Source of the DNA: Paenibacillus turpanensis
GTDB lineage: Bacteria > Bacillota > Bacilli > Paenibacillales > YIM-B00363
Direction: 5' to 3'
Assembly (NCBI RefSeq): GCF_011421635.1
Contig: NZ_WTLI01000011.1
Span: 109,180-173,179 of the forward strand
DNA length: 64,000 nucleotides
Positions 34,726 through 43,497 of the stretch are shown here, in pieces; the stretch's first letter is position 1; each line of letters begins with the position of its first letter. The notes beneath the pieces were generated by a model, which had not been told where the DNA came from, did not search any database, and saw only the letters and a list, made by a program, of their open reading frames with translations. The position numbers and the translations under genes are program-made.

Positions 34726-34863
34726 TTACCCGTTGATAATAAGTAGAACGGCGACGGCAATAACAATAACTCCAAATACAGAAGAAGCCCAGATGATAGC
34801 TTTTTTGTTGACCTGCTCCTTTTTCTTGCCAAGGGTAGGCGCCGGCTTTCGTTTCATTGCCAT
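34726..34863 (-). CDS. 45-residue single-pass membrane microprotein
   Basis: A basic N-terminus (MAMKRKPAPTLGKKKEQVNK) is followed by one strongly hydrophobic helix (IIWASSVFGVIVIAVAVLLI) and a short polar end. The start has GGAAAGG about seven bases upstream, and a clean terminator lies about 45 bases past the stop, so this is a real gene despite its size. Orientation is probably N-in by the positive-inside rule. I do not recognise the family; similar tiny membrane proteins are common in Bacilli. It is transcribed away from pyrD. Confidence 0.7.
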   Translation of the reverse strand: MAMKRKPAPTLGKKKEQVNKKAIIWASSVFGVIVIAVAVLLIING

Positions 34864-35051
34864 AAAATCAACCTTTCCATGAACGTTTTATGTCTTATGT
34901 ATGTATTGTAAACGTTTTATTTTAACCTTTCAATGCTGGCGCGGGTTGTAAACGGATACGAAAAATTTGGAAGCGTAAATAGGCCCGCTTTATTTTTTTG
35001 CAGCAAAGCGCTAAACTGAACAATAGATTGCGTAGAATCGGGGGAGTCATC

Positions 35052-36161
35052 ATGCTGTATCGTTCTGTTGTAAAGCCAATCGCCTTCCGGATGGATCCGG
35101 AGCGCGCGCATCATTTATTTATCGGGGGCTTGGGAGTATCGCGTTCTGTGCCAGGGGCCGTACCGATGTTTCGAACAATGTACGGAGTCCCGTCACACCC
35201 GGCATTGAAAACGGAATTGTGGGGAATCCGTTTTCCCAATCCAATCGGGCTGGCTGCCGGCTTGGATAAGAACGGCGAAGCGGTGACTGCATTTTCCGCC
35301 TGCGGCTTCGGTTTTATGGAAGTAGGCACCGTGACGCCAAAGCCGCAGCAGGGAAATGACCTGCCACGCCTTTTTCGGCTGCCGCCCGATGAAGCGCTTA
35401 TTAACCGGATGGGCTTTAACAATGAAGGGGCCGCTTCCATGGCGGAACGCTTAAAGAAGCTGTATCCGAATTACCGGATTCCGGTAGCGGTGAATATTGG
35501 AAAGAACAAAGTAACGCCGAATGAACAGGCGGAAGAGGATTACCGTCTTTGTATTCAGCAACTGTATCCGTATGCTTCTTTCCTTGTGGTAAACATCAGC
35601 AGTCCGAATACGCCGGGACTGCGATCGCTTCAGCACGGAGAAGAGCTGAACCGCCTGCTTCAGGCTGTCACTGCCGAAGTGGAGCTGCAGAGAGCAAAGC
35701 TTAGTGAAGCAAAGGCAAGGCCGATTTTGGTGAAGATTGCTCCCGACTTAACGGAGGACGAGCTGAGACAAACGGTCGAGGTAATTCAAAGCAACCCGGG
35801 GATCGCAGGCATTATCGCGACGAACACAACGCTTTCGCGGGATGGATTAACTCATCCCAACAAAGAGCAGGCAGGCGGCTTAAGCGGACGGCCGCTGACG
35901 AAGCGTTCCACTGAAATTATTCGCCAAACCTATGCCCTGACCAAAGGGAAGCTGCCGATCATCGGGTGCGGTGGCATTTTTTCGGCGGAGGATGCATATG
36001 AAAAGATACGGGCCGGGGCCAGCCTGATTGAAATTTATACCGCACTTATTTATAAAGGGCCGGATATAAACAAGGAGCTGGCTTCTGGGCTTGTCCGGCT
36101 GCTTGAACGGGATGGGTTTACGCACATTTCGCAGGCAGTGGGGGCGGATCATCACGATTAA
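35052..36161 (+). CDS. pyrD: Dihydroorotate dehydrogenase, quinone-dependent (class 2)
   Basis: It oxidises dihydroorotate to orotate at the membrane with quinone as acceptor, the fourth step of pyrimidine synthesis. It has 369 residues. The N-terminal helix region (LYRSVVKPIAFRMDPERAHH) is the class 2 membrane-association domain. The FMN barrel has NPIGLAAGLDKNGE, and NISSPNTPGLRSLQ carries the catalytic Ser typical of class 2. GCGGIFSAEDAYEKIRAGAS binds FMN phosphate. The ATG at 35052 has GGGGGAG six bases upstream. It is away from any pyr operon, as class 2 genes often are. Confidence 0.94.
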   Translation: MLYRSVVKPIAFRMDPERAHHLFIGGLGVSRSVPGAVPMFRTMYGVPSHPALKTELWGIRFPNPIGLAAGLDKNGEAVTAFSACGFGFMEVGTVTPKPQQGNDLPRLFRLPPDEALINRMGFNNEGAASMAERLKKLYPNYRIPVAVNIGKNKVTPNEQAEEDYRLCIQQLYPYASFLVVNISSPNTPGLRSLQHGEELNRLLQAVTAEVELQRAKLSEAKARPILVKIAPDLTEDELRQTVEVIQSNPGIAGIIATNTTLSRDGLTHPNKEQAGGLSGRPLTKRSTEIIRQTYALTKGKLPIIGCGGIFSAEDAYEKIRAGASLIEIYTALIYKGPDINKELASGLVRLLERDGFTHISQAVGADHHD

Positions 36162-36182
36162 CCGGAAACGGAGGCATCCCGC

Positions 36183-36992
36183 ATGGACGGAAGAGACTGG
36201 AGAAAGTTTCTTGTTCCCTACGAGCAAGCGGTGGAGGAACTTAAGGTTAAATTCAAGACGATGCGTTCTGAATTAAAAATTCGCGAGGGATACTCCCCGA
36301 TTGAATTTGTTACAGGACGGGTCAAAAAAGTGTCCAGTATTTTGGAAAAGGCGAAACGGCTTCAGGTTCCCGCAGATAAGATCGAACAGGGGATCGAGGA
36401 TATTGCCGGCATTCGCATCATGAGCCAATTTGTCGAGGACATCCAGCGTTTGGCGGAGCTGATCCGGCAGCGTAAGGATTTGAAGGTTGTTTATGAAAAA
36501 GATTATATAACGAATACGAAAGAAAGCGGCTACCGCAGTTTTCATATTATTATTGAGTATCCGGTTCAAACGGCGCTTGGGTTAAAGCCGGTGTTGGCCG
36601 AAATTCAGATCCGGACATTGGCGATGAATTTTTGGGCTACGATCGAACATTCCTTAAATTATAAGTTTAATGAGGAGCTCCCGCCTAAAGTGCGTGAACG
36701 GTTGAAAAAAGCGGCGGAAGCAGCCTATCTGCTCGATGAGGAAATGTCGAGCATCCGTGATGAGGTTGTGGAGGCGCAGCAGCTTTTCGACGAAAAATCA
36801 ACGATCGTTGCGACGATATTGAACGCGATTCAGGAGCTGTACTTCTACAACCGTGTAAAGGAAGCTGAGCATTTTCAGCTTGCCTTCAATCAACTGGCGG
36901 ATAGTGATAATGTCCGCGCATTGAAGGAGTTGTCTGGCAGGATACAGAAGGTGCTGAATGAAGCTTTAAAAGAACATTATGATTTGGAGTAA
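36183..36992 (+). CDS. Small alarmone synthetase (RelA/SpoT synthetase domain only)
   Basis: It makes (p)ppGpp by moving pyrophosphate from ATP to GTP or GDP. It has 269 residues and lacks HD hydrolase and TGS/ACT domains. The synthetase core has GRVKKVSSILEKAKR, IEDIAGIRIMSQFVEDI (G-loop-like entry), ESGYRSFHIIIEYP and EIQIRTLAMNFWATIEHSLNYK. It belongs to the YjbM/YwaC (RelQ/RelP) group; I cannot tell which. These enzymes respond to stress, and YjbM is also allosterically driven by pppGpp. It lies 21 bases after pyrD and directly before a DUF309 gene. Confidence 0.88.
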   Translation: MDGRDWRKFLVPYEQAVEELKVKFKTMRSELKIREGYSPIEFVTGRVKKVSSILEKAKRLQVPADKIEQGIEDIAGIRIMSQFVEDIQRLAELIRQRKDLKVVYEKDYITNTKESGYRSFHIIIEYPVQTALGLKPVLAEIQIRTLAMNFWATIEHSLNYKFNEELPPKVRERLKKAAEAAYLLDEEMSSIRDEVVEAQQLFDEKSTIVATILNAIQELYFYNRVKEAEHFQLAFNQLADSDNVRALKELSGRIQKVLNEALKEHYDLE

Positions 36993-37427
36993 ATGCTGCT
37001 TATGAAGATGAAGTATGATCCGCTATATGTTGCTTTCATTTATTACTTCAACATCGAGCGGGATTATTTTGAATGTCATGAGGTTATGGAAGAGTTGTGG
37101 CTTGAAGAAGGCCGAGATCCGCATTATCAGGGATTACTGCAAATTGCGGTCGGCCTGTATCATTTTCGCAATGGCAACGTTTCCGGCTCCATCAAGCTGT
37201 TTTCCCAGGGGATTGATAAGCTCGGAGCGATAGTAGGAGATCGTTACGGCATCCGGCTGCAAAAGCTGGTTGATCAATCCGTGGACTATGTGGAAAAGCT
37301 GAAGCGCATAGAGCAGGAGCCGTTTTCATTTTATGATTTGACGATTGAAATCGTGGATCCGGAGCTTGATGGATTGGTTGAAGAGCTGAGAAAACAGCCC
37401 CCTGTTAAAGGGGAGCAGGAGCACTAA
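36993..37427 (+). CDS. DUF309 protein (YpuF-like)
   Basis: The protein has 144 residues, is helical and soluble. YFNIERDYFECHEVMEELWLEEG and HYQGLLQIAVGLYHFRNGN are the DUF309 signature, with the conserved ECHEVME and QGLLQ. Function is unknown. Its ATG directly follows the alarmone synthetase stop, with GGAG four bases before; an ATG at 37002 is an alternative. The two genes are therefore translationally coupled. Confidence 0.82.
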   Translation: MLLMKMKYDPLYVAFIYYFNIERDYFECHEVMEELWLEEGRDPHYQGLLQIAVGLYHFRNGNVSGSIKLFSQGIDKLGAIVGDRYGIRLQKLVDQSVDYVEKLKRIEQEPFSFYDLTIEIVDPELDGLVEELRKQPPVKGEQEH

Positions 37428-37500
37428 ACCGAGCTTATGGTTTGCAGGATTTTGCGGGGCTTTGTCAGAGGGTATCGTGGGTTATAATAAAATAGATGCA

Positions 37501-37536
37501 TACAAAAACGGCTGATCGTAATCAGCCGTTTTTGTA
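37501..37536. terminator. Perfect bidirectional terminator
   Basis: TACAAAAACGGCTGAT and ATCAGCCGTTTTTGTA form a perfect 16-pair stem around CGTA, with A and T runs on both sides. It separates the convergent DUF309 and PCYCGC genes. Confidence 0.92.
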
Positions 37537-37965
37537 TGTTTTATCAATTTCCATGCGGATTTGCTCGGCGCTTTTTCCTTGCTTAACGCCTTCAATGGTG
37601 TCGCGAAGCTCCAGTAAGCAAACGCCGCAGGTTGCACCATGGTTTGTCCATTCGATTCCCTTCTCGGAATGAGAGCGAACAAAGCAGCGGTATAAGGAAT
37701 CATGCGGGTCATCATAGTCCATGCAGCCGCAGTAGCAGTCGAGCTGCTTTAAAATATCGGCATGCTGTTCTACCTGAGCATAAAGCTGCTGGGTGTTGTC
37801 AGTATATTGAGCTAGAAATTTCGGCATCACATCCGCAGATTTCGTAAACTCGAATATTTCCGCATCGTTATGCTTATGGCCGTCATTCCGCGAAAAGCAG
37901 CCGGTTAAAGCCAGCAGGATCGTGATCACGGAGAGTCCCGTCCAAATCCATCGTGTGCTCTTCAT
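37522..37965 (-). CDS. PCYCGC-motif lipoprotein
   Basis: The protein has 147 residues. A type II signal peptide with lipobox LALTGC (Cys about residue 23) anchors it to the outer face of the membrane. The Cys-rich core LDCYCGCMDYDD with later YRCFV and GATCGVCLLEL matches the PCYCGC-motif family. Its many Cys residues suggest metal or cofactor binding, but this is not shown. The gene starts three bases after the thioredoxin-like gene ends, so they form an operon. The first arm of the shared terminator reaches its last codons. Confidence 0.82.
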   Translation of the reverse strand: MKSTRWIWTGLSVITILLALTGCFSRNDGHKHNDAEIFEFTKSADVMPKFLAQYTDNTQQLYAQVEQHADILKQLDCYCGCMDYDDPHDSLYRCFVRSHSEKGIEWTNHGATCGVCLLELRDTIEGVKQGKSAEQIRMEIDKTYKNG

Positions 37966-37968
37966 CGT

Positions 37969-38493
37969 TTAGAGCCCCTTATATTTGTTCAAGAAATCAG
38001 TGAAGGTTTGCTTGGAATGCCCGCCGGTTCCATCCTCAGCGTATCCGCCTTCGATGCGTTCTACTTCTTTACCATCCTTGAAGTAAACGAGTGTCGGAGT
38101 ATACTGAATGTTATATTTTCTCCAGCCTTCCTGGAACTCGTCCAAATTATACTTTGGAAGCTCCACCTTCAGCTCATTGGCCAGAGGGCTGAGCATTGGC
38201 GTCGTCGCGCGGCAGTGCGGGCAGGTTGCGGCGAAGAAGTAGACGAAGCCCGATTCCTTATTGGACAGCTTCTGATCCAGCTGCGCCGGCAAAATGATAT
38301 TTTGGTAGTTCTCGTCCTTCAGCAGCTTCACCGTCTCCGGATTGAGTTGGTTGTATGGCTTCTGGTAAGGATTGTCCGCATTGCTGTTGACATTATTCGA
38401 TAGCTGATTAATGATAATGAGTACGGCAATAAGAGCTACGAAAACCGACACATAAGCGATAATTCGTCGGTTTAATGAACGTTTCTTGTTCAT
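37969..38493 (-). CDS. Membrane-anchored thioredoxin-like protein (CPHC)
   Basis: The protein has 174 residues. An N-terminal membrane anchor (IIAYVSVFVALIAVLIII) is followed by an extracytoplasmic thioredoxin domain with FFAATCPHCRATTP (CPHC) and YTPTLVYFKDGKEVERIEG (cis-proline). CPHC sites are usually oxidising, as in DsbA/BdbD, but the fold here is a short thioredoxin. The next gene encodes a Cys-rich PCYCGC lipoprotein, the obvious candidate client. A GGAGGAAAC site precedes the ATG. Confidence 0.85.
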   Translation of the reverse strand: MNKKRSLNRRIIAYVSVFVALIAVLIIINQLSNNVNSNADNPYQKPYNQLNPETVKLLKDENYQNIILPAQLDQKLSNKESGFVYFFAATCPHCRATTPMLSPLANELKVELPKYNLDEFQEGWRKYNIQYTPTLVYFKDGKEVERIEGGYAEDGTGGHSKQTFTDFLNKYKGL

Positions 38494-38589
38494 GTTCAGT
38501 TTCCTCCTTGTCCAACTTGCACATATTATATCATACGAAAGCGCATATGCGCTTATGAAAATATAGTGAACATGAAAAGAGGGTTCTAC

Positions 38590-40143
38590 ATGCCGGTTCT
38601 ATTGCCGGAATTATTTGAGCGTCGGATGAAGGAGCTGCTGGGGCCGGAATTTCCCGCGTTCCTGCAATCGTACGACGAGCCGCGTCTTTATGGATTTCGG
38701 ATGAATCCATTGAAAGTAACGCTTGAAGGCTGGGCCAACATTTCTCCATTTACGACAGAGCCGGTTCCTTGGTGCGCCACCGGTTTTTATTATAAAGAAG
38801 GGGAGCGCCCCGGTAAGCATCCATACTATCATGCCGGCTTGTATTATATTCAAGAGCCGAGCGCCATGGCGCCGGTTGAGCTGTTGGACGTCAAGCCCGG
38901 TCTACGCGTGCTTGATTTATGCGCGGCTCCAGGGGGTAAATCGACGCAGATCGCCGGCAAGCTGGCTCAAACGGGGCTGCTCGTGAGCAACGATAACCAC
39001 CCGGATCGGGTGAAGGCCTTAATGAAAAATTTGGAGCTTTGCGGCGCCAGAAATGTGATTGTGACGAATGAAACGCCTGAGCGGCTTGCGGAAGCATTCG
39101 CACAATATTTTGACCGTATCCTGATCGATGCGCCCTGCTCCGGGGAAGGCATGTTCCGTAAGGAAGAGGAAATGGTGAAGGAATGGAGCGAGCAGCTCAT
39201 CGGCTGGTGCGTACGGACGCAGCGTCACATTTTGGACAGCGCGGCTGAAATGCTTGCTCCGGGAGGGCGGATCGTCTATTCCACCTGTACCTTTGCTCCA
39301 GAAGAAAACGAAGGACAAATTGCCGACTTTCTATCGCGTCATGCGGATTTTCGCGTCGTGCCGGCTGCGGGCCCATGCTTTGCGCAGGGCGAATCCGCTT
39401 GGGCGGACGCTCCGCCTGAGCTCGACGGCACGGTCCGGCTTTGGCCGCATCAGCTTAAGGGGGAGGGGCACTATGCCGCTGTGCTGGAAAAGATTGCGGA
39501 TGGCGAGCTGCCCTATCATCAAGCCGAGGATGAGCGTGTGATTGCAGCGGTGCAGCCTGCGCCTAGACAGAAAGCGGCCGATGAACGCAGCAAGGCTAAG
39601 GCGCAAGCGCTAAAAGCGGGCCGCCCCACTGAGTATGGCAAGCGGGATAAATTTCAAGCCGTGAATAAAAAGCTGGCTTCAAAGCGCCCGGATAAAGCAG
39701 GGCCGGTAGATACATCCGGCGTGTCGAGCTTCCTCGCCAGCTTTGCACCGGAGCTGCCGCCAGGCAAGCTGCTGCTGCGCGGCTCGTATATCTATTGGGA
39801 GCCGGCAGGCCTGCCGGCTTTGGACGGGCTTCGCGTCGTCAGGCCGGGCCTGCCGCTCGGCATGCAAACGCCGCATCGCTTTGAGCCGGCTCATGCGCTG
39901 GCGCTCGCCCTGTATCCGGAGAGCTGTGCTCGTCGTTTACAGCTGGATCCAAAGTCCGAGCAGGTTATCCGCTATTTAAAAGGCGAGACGTTGAGCATTG
40001 AAGAGAGTGAGCTGTACAGAGCCGAAGGGATTCCATCCAAAGGCTATGTGCTCGTATGCGCAGGGGCGTATCCTCTAGGCTGGGGCCGCTGGTCGGAAGG
40101 AATGCTCAAAAATGATTATCCTCCCGGCTGGAGATGGACGTAG
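38590..40143 (+). CDS. rsmF: RsmF/YebU-type rRNA cytosine-C5 methyltransferase
   Basis: It methylates a cytosine in 16S rRNA with S-adenosylmethionine. It has 517 residues. N-terminal domain LPELFERRMKELLG; SAM motif LDLCAAPGGKSTQIA (about residue 105). DAPCSGEGMFRKEEE holds motif IV Cys and YSTCTFAPEENEGQ the catalytic motif VI Cys. The C-terminal PUA-like domain (about 390-517) ends GWGRWSEGMLKNDYPPGWRW, as in RsmF. A low-complexity charged linker lies at 320-375. The ATG at 38590 has GAGGG six bases upstream. A pseudouridine synthase gene follows. Confidence 0.9.
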   Translation: MPVLLPELFERRMKELLGPEFPAFLQSYDEPRLYGFRMNPLKVTLEGWANISPFTTEPVPWCATGFYYKEGERPGKHPYYHAGLYYIQEPSAMAPVELLDVKPGLRVLDLCAAPGGKSTQIAGKLAQTGLLVSNDNHPDRVKALMKNLELCGARNVIVTNETPERLAEAFAQYFDRILIDAPCSGEGMFRKEEEMVKEWSEQLIGWCVRTQRHILDSAAEMLAPGGRIVYSTCTFAPEENEGQIADFLSRHADFRVVPAAGPCFAQGESAWADAPPELDGTVRLWPHQLKGEGHYAAVLEKIADGELPYHQAEDERVIAAVQPAPRQKAADERSKAKAQALKAGRPTEYGKRDKFQAVNKKLASKRPDKAGPVDTSGVSSFLASFAPELPPGKLLLRGSYIYWEPAGLPALDGLRVVRPGLPLGMQTPHRFEPAHALALALYPESCARRLQLDPKSEQVIRYLKGETLSIEESELYRAEGIPSKGYVLVCAGAYPLGWGRWSEGMLKNDYPPGWRWT

Positions 40144-40172
40144 CCGGGTGGATCGGCAAGGAGGTTCGAGTG

Positions 40173-40928
40173 ATGAAGCAAACAGAACGGCTGGATAAAA
40201 TATTGTCTCACATGGGTCACGGAACGCGCAGTGAGCTGAAGAAGCTGGTCAAATCGGGGGCCGTAACCGTAAACGGAATAAAAGCGAAGGACAGCGGAAT
40301 TCAGGTTCATCCCGTGAACGACAGAATCGAGGTTTATGGGGAACCGGTAATATACCGTGAATTTATTTATCTCATGATGAATAAGCCGCAGGGTGTAGTT
40401 TCGGCTACCGAGGATAATCGGGATCGGACCGTAATCGATCTGCTGCCGAAACATTTGCGGAACTTCGAGCCTTTCCCTGTCGGCCGTCTGGACAAGGACA
40501 CCGAGGGCTTCCTGTTGCTCACCAATGACGGACAGCTGGCCCACCAGCTGCTTTCTCCGAAAAAGCATGTGCCCAAAACTTATTTTGCCGAGGTAGAGGG
40601 AAAGGTGGACGAGCAAGACGTTTCCGCGTTCCGCAAGGGAGTTACGCTTGAGGACGGATACGAAACGATGCCTGCAGAGCTGCGTGTGCTCTCTGCCACC
40701 GAACAGGGGATGGAAGGCTGGCTGTCGAAAATAGAACTAACGATTATGGAAGGGAAATTCCATCAGGTCAAACGGATGTTTCTCGCTGTTGGCAAACGGG
40801 TGCGGTATTTAAAACGTTTGTCGATGGGCCCCTTATCGTTAGATAAAGAATTAAAGCTGGGACAGTTCCGGGAGCTTGCCGAGGAGGAGCTGAACCAGCT
40901 GCGTGGAGAGGATGACGGCAATGAGTGA
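40173..40928 (+). CDS. rsuA: 16S rRNA pseudouridine synthase, RsuA family
   Basis: It converts a uridine of small-subunit rRNA to pseudouridine. It has 251 residues. N-terminal S4 RNA-binding domain RLDKILSHMGHGTRSELKK with VTVNG. The catalytic domain has GRLDKDTEGFLLLTNDG with the catalytic Asp. KTYFAEVEGK and EGKFHQVKRMFLAVGKRV are RsuA/RluB-type motifs. The ATG at 40173 has AAGGAGG nine bases upstream. It overlaps the next gene by eight bases and follows rsmF by 29 bases, so both rRNA enzymes are likely expressed together. Confidence 0.9.
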   Translation: MKQTERLDKILSHMGHGTRSELKKLVKSGAVTVNGIKAKDSGIQVHPVNDRIEVYGEPVIYREFIYLMMNKPQGVVSATEDNRDRTVIDLLPKHLRNFEPFPVGRLDKDTEGFLLLTNDGQLAHQLLSPKKHVPKTYFAEVEGKVDEQDVSAFRKGVTLEDGYETMPAELRVLSATEQGMEGWLSKIELTIMEGKFHQVKRMFLAVGKRVRYLKRLSMGPLSLDKELKLGQFRELAEEELNQLRGEDDGNE

Positions 40929-41718
40929 AAGAAAGTTCGATCTGATTGCACTCGATGTGGATGGAACGCTGCTGACCGATGAGCACAAGCTTACACAGGC
41001 CACGATTGAGGGGCTCCGAAAGGCGCATCAGTCAGGGATTCATATTGTGCTCTGCTCGGGACGAGGACCGTTAAGCGTGTTTCCAATTCTGGACGAGCTT
41101 GGACTCGAGGGGGTTGCGGTTACGCATAACGGTGCTGCAGTGGTGAATTCAGCTACCCGGGAAGTGCTGTATGCTTCCCATTTTGGCGTCGAGAACGTAA
41201 AGGAGCAAATTGCGTACTGCCGCAGCAATGCCATTCATTTTGACATGTGCACCGTTTTTGACCTACATACAGAACAACTTGATGAAGAAAGACAGGCTCT
41301 CTATCGGAGCTTCCTTATCGATCCTGTCAAGCTTGAAAAGATTGAAGACCTGAACGGTACGGTCGTAAAATTTACAGCAACCGGTCCGGAAGAGGTGATG
41401 GACCGCGTTGAAAAAGCATGGGGACCCGGGGCAGACGGCTTTCGCAACATTCGCAGCGGAGCTCATTTTGTCGATGTGATGCGGGAGGGCGTGAACAAGG
41501 GAACGGCGCTCGCCGAGCTCTGCAAGCTGTGGGGAATTGCCCCGAATCGTGTGATTGCGATGGGGAATTACTTTAACGACATTGATATGCTGCGTTTTGC
41601 CGGATTCGGTGTTGCCATGGATAACTCTCCCGATGGAGTCAAAGCGGAAGCCGACGCCGTTACGGCATCCAATAATGAAGAAGGCGTGCTGCGGGCGTTA
41701 GAGAAGTATGTTTTATAG
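40921..41718 (+). CDS. Cof-type HAD-IIB hydrolase (sugar phosphatase-like)
   Basis: The protein has 265 residues. HAD motif I is LIALDVDGTLLTDEH, motif II LCSGRGP, and motif III/IV KGTALAELCKL with GNYFNDIDMLRFAGFGVAM. The C2 cap between residues 85 and 190 marks the IIB subclass. Members dephosphorylate sugar phosphates or flavin-type metabolites; the substrate is not predictable. It starts inside the end of rsuA (ATG at 40921, GAGAGG upstream). Confidence 0.9.
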   Translation: MSERKFDLIALDVDGTLLTDEHKLTQATIEGLRKAHQSGIHIVLCSGRGPLSVFPILDELGLEGVAVTHNGAAVVNSATREVLYASHFGVENVKEQIAYCRSNAIHFDMCTVFDLHTEQLDEERQALYRSFLIDPVKLEKIEDLNGTVVKFTATGPEEVMDRVEKAWGPGADGFRNIRSGAHFVDVMREGVNKGTALAELCKLWGIAPNRVIAMGNYFNDIDMLRFAGFGVAMDNSPDGVKAEADAVTASNNEEGVLRALEKYVL

Positions 41719-41793
41719 GGTTAATTCCCGGATAGTTTCCTCCGATTGGGATACGCTATAGGCGATGTCATATCGAATCTGGAGGGAGTTAGC

Positions 41794-42894
41794 ATGAGTC
41801 AAATCGTTTTGAGACCCGACTTGAAAACGGCGGGCGGCGAAGTGAACGACATCATTCACGACGGTCGTTTTGTAGGCAGCGTTACATTGGTTTACCGGGA
41901 AGGGGATCGAATTTGCGGCTCCGTCCAACTGGATAAAGAAACGCTGTCCTTTTCCCAAAAGAAAAGAGTAATTCGTCATGTGCAGGATTACGTGCAATCA
42001 ATGGTAGATGCCGTAGAGGCCATGGATTGTGATGTGATGGTTACTTATGGGCAGTATGATCACGTAATTGCTACGTCCAGGGAAATTGAAGAGGACATCG
42101 AGGATGAATTCCTCATGGATCAAGAGCCGTACGCTTATTACGATGAAGTGGTCAATACAGAAGATGAGACACGATTTGATGACGTAGATCCGAATGACTC
42201 GGATGAGCTCGTGATGGAAAATCAGAATTTCCGTGAGCAAATGTATGAGCTTGTTATTGTCGGCGAAAGCCGTAACCGTATTGAATACCATGTTTATACG
42301 CCGAACATGGAATGGGTTGCGGAGGCGTTCATGCGGATTCAAGGGGATGACGTTACAGGCGACATTACTTTTATGTCTGAACCGACGGAAGATGAAATCG
42401 AAGCGATTACCGATTTGATCGTATCGGACTTCGATGAGGATGAAGTGGATACGTTCAATTTCCATATGAAGTTCGATGGAGAAATTATTGAGACGATTGA
42501 GCTGACCCATGAGGATCTGGTGGAAGAGGATACGCTGGCGATGCTGGAAGATGACGATGAATACGAAGAGGAGCTGGACGTCTTCCCAGGGAAGGGCTCA
42601 GACTATTCCGTAATCATGGTCCGCGATGACGAAGATACTTTGACGTATGAGGTGTATGATCAAAAGCACGGCGGACTTCCGATCGGAACTGCGACCGTAG
42701 ATATAGCGACTCGTCAGGTGACTGGATTTATCGACCTTCGCGATCGGGGCGCAACGCCTGACCGTGAACTGATCGCTTCTCTGCTCATGCAGGAAATCGA
42801 CAAGGAACGGGATTACGATACGTTCAATCTAACGGTTATGTGCAATAACCGTCCCGTTGATGAAATGATGTTTGAAATGGAAGCCGTTCATTAA
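41794..42894 (+). CDS. Acidic protein of three tandem ~100-residue repeats, unknown family
   Basis: The protein has 366 residues, is highly acidic and has no signal or membrane segment. Three segments (about 15-95, 150-245 and 270-362) share one pattern. It runs: a beta strand with Y-x-V, a V/ITG- or CGS-type turn followed by I/V-D, then a helix such as RVIRHVQDYVQSMVDAV, AITDLIVSDFDED or IASLLMQEIDKE. It closes with a D-TFN-like strand (VDTFNFHMKFDG, YDTFNLTVMCNN; VMVTYGQYDH in the first copy). Linkers are Asp/Glu runs. I recognise no family. The ATG at 41794 has GGAGGGAG six bases upstream. It has its own terminator. Confidence 0.7.
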   Translation: MSQIVLRPDLKTAGGEVNDIIHDGRFVGSVTLVYREGDRICGSVQLDKETLSFSQKKRVIRHVQDYVQSMVDAVEAMDCDVMVTYGQYDHVIATSREIEEDIEDEFLMDQEPYAYYDEVVNTEDETRFDDVDPNDSDELVMENQNFREQMYELVIVGESRNRIEYHVYTPNMEWVAEAFMRIQGDDVTGDITFMSEPTEDEIEAITDLIVSDFDEDEVDTFNFHMKFDGEIIETIELTHEDLVEEDTLAMLEDDDEYEEELDVFPGKGSDYSVIMVRDDEDTLTYEVYDQKHGGLPIGTATVDIATRQVTGFIDLRDRGATPDRELIASLLMQEIDKERDYDTFNLTVMCNNRPVDEMMFEMEAVH

Positions 42895-42900
42895 GCATTG

Positions 42901-42936
42901 AAAAGGAAGCCCGAACGAATTTACGGGCTTCCTTTT
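42901..42936. terminator. Bidirectional terminator
   Basis: AAAAGGAAGCCCG and CGGGCTTCCTTTT form a perfect 13-pair stem between convergent genes. Confidence 0.9.
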
Positions 42937-42956
42937 CTTATTTCCGGGGGAATATT

Positions 42957-43253
42957 TCAGTTAGAAATCGATTCCTTAAACACATCGAGCCGCTGCTTTG
43001 CTAACTGGTAGTCCAGCGACAGCTCGAACAGCATACGCAGCTGCGGCTGATGCACCACGCGATTTTTGACCATTGTGTATAAAAACGGCTTTTCCTGCTT
43101 CATTACCCCGATCAGCTCAGCTAACGGCGGCGGGACTTCGCTTCTGGTCCGTTGGAGTTTAAATAAGAAAGCCAATGTTCGATCTACCTCTGACCAATCA
43201 TCACGAACGCTATCCATAAAAACAGCAACTTGCTGCTTTAGGTCTGCCTCCAC
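42957..43253 (-). CDS. Hypothetical helical protein, 98 aa
   Basis: A soluble, mostly helical protein (MDSVRDDWSEVDRTLAFLFK, LFELSLDYQLAKQRLDVFK) with no recognised domain. GTG at 43253 has AAAGGAGGG eight bases upstream, which supports a real gene. It is divergent from queD across about 240 bases. Function is unknown. Confidence 0.6.
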   Translation of the reverse strand: MEADLKQQVAVFMDSVRDDWSEVDRTLAFLFKLQRTRSEVPPPLAELIGVMKQEKPFLYTMVKNRVVHQPQLRMLFELSLDYQLAKQRLDVFKESISN

Positions 43254-43433
43254 TTTAATTTCCCTCCTTTGGTCTTATGTACATAAGTGTCTATATACCT
43301 AACTAATTCGGGGATAAATAGGTAATTCCTCCAATGAAATATGTAGTATTATGTCGAATGGGAATTTTTTTTGGTTTAGATCGGTTGATGTTTTTTCGCT
43401 GCTTGCTCGTCTAGGTATCTGCGTTTATCCCCA

Positions 43434-43462
43434 TTGTGGGTGGGAGAATGCCATGATATAAT
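43434..43462 (+). promoter_or_regulatory. SigA promoter of the queDEC operon
   Basis: TTGTGG (43434-43439), a 17-base spacer and TATAAT (43457-43462) with an extended TG two bases before. The leader would be only about 28 nt, too short for a preQ1 riboswitch. Confidence 0.65.
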
Positions 43463-43497
43463 CAAACGTAATGCTTTTTGAGATGTGGTGAATAATT

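Noticed and set aside
43254..43497. PreQ1 riboswitch upstream of queD
   Set aside because: No CUA-rich preQ1 aptamer pattern is visible, and the likely promoter at 43434 leaves too short a leader.
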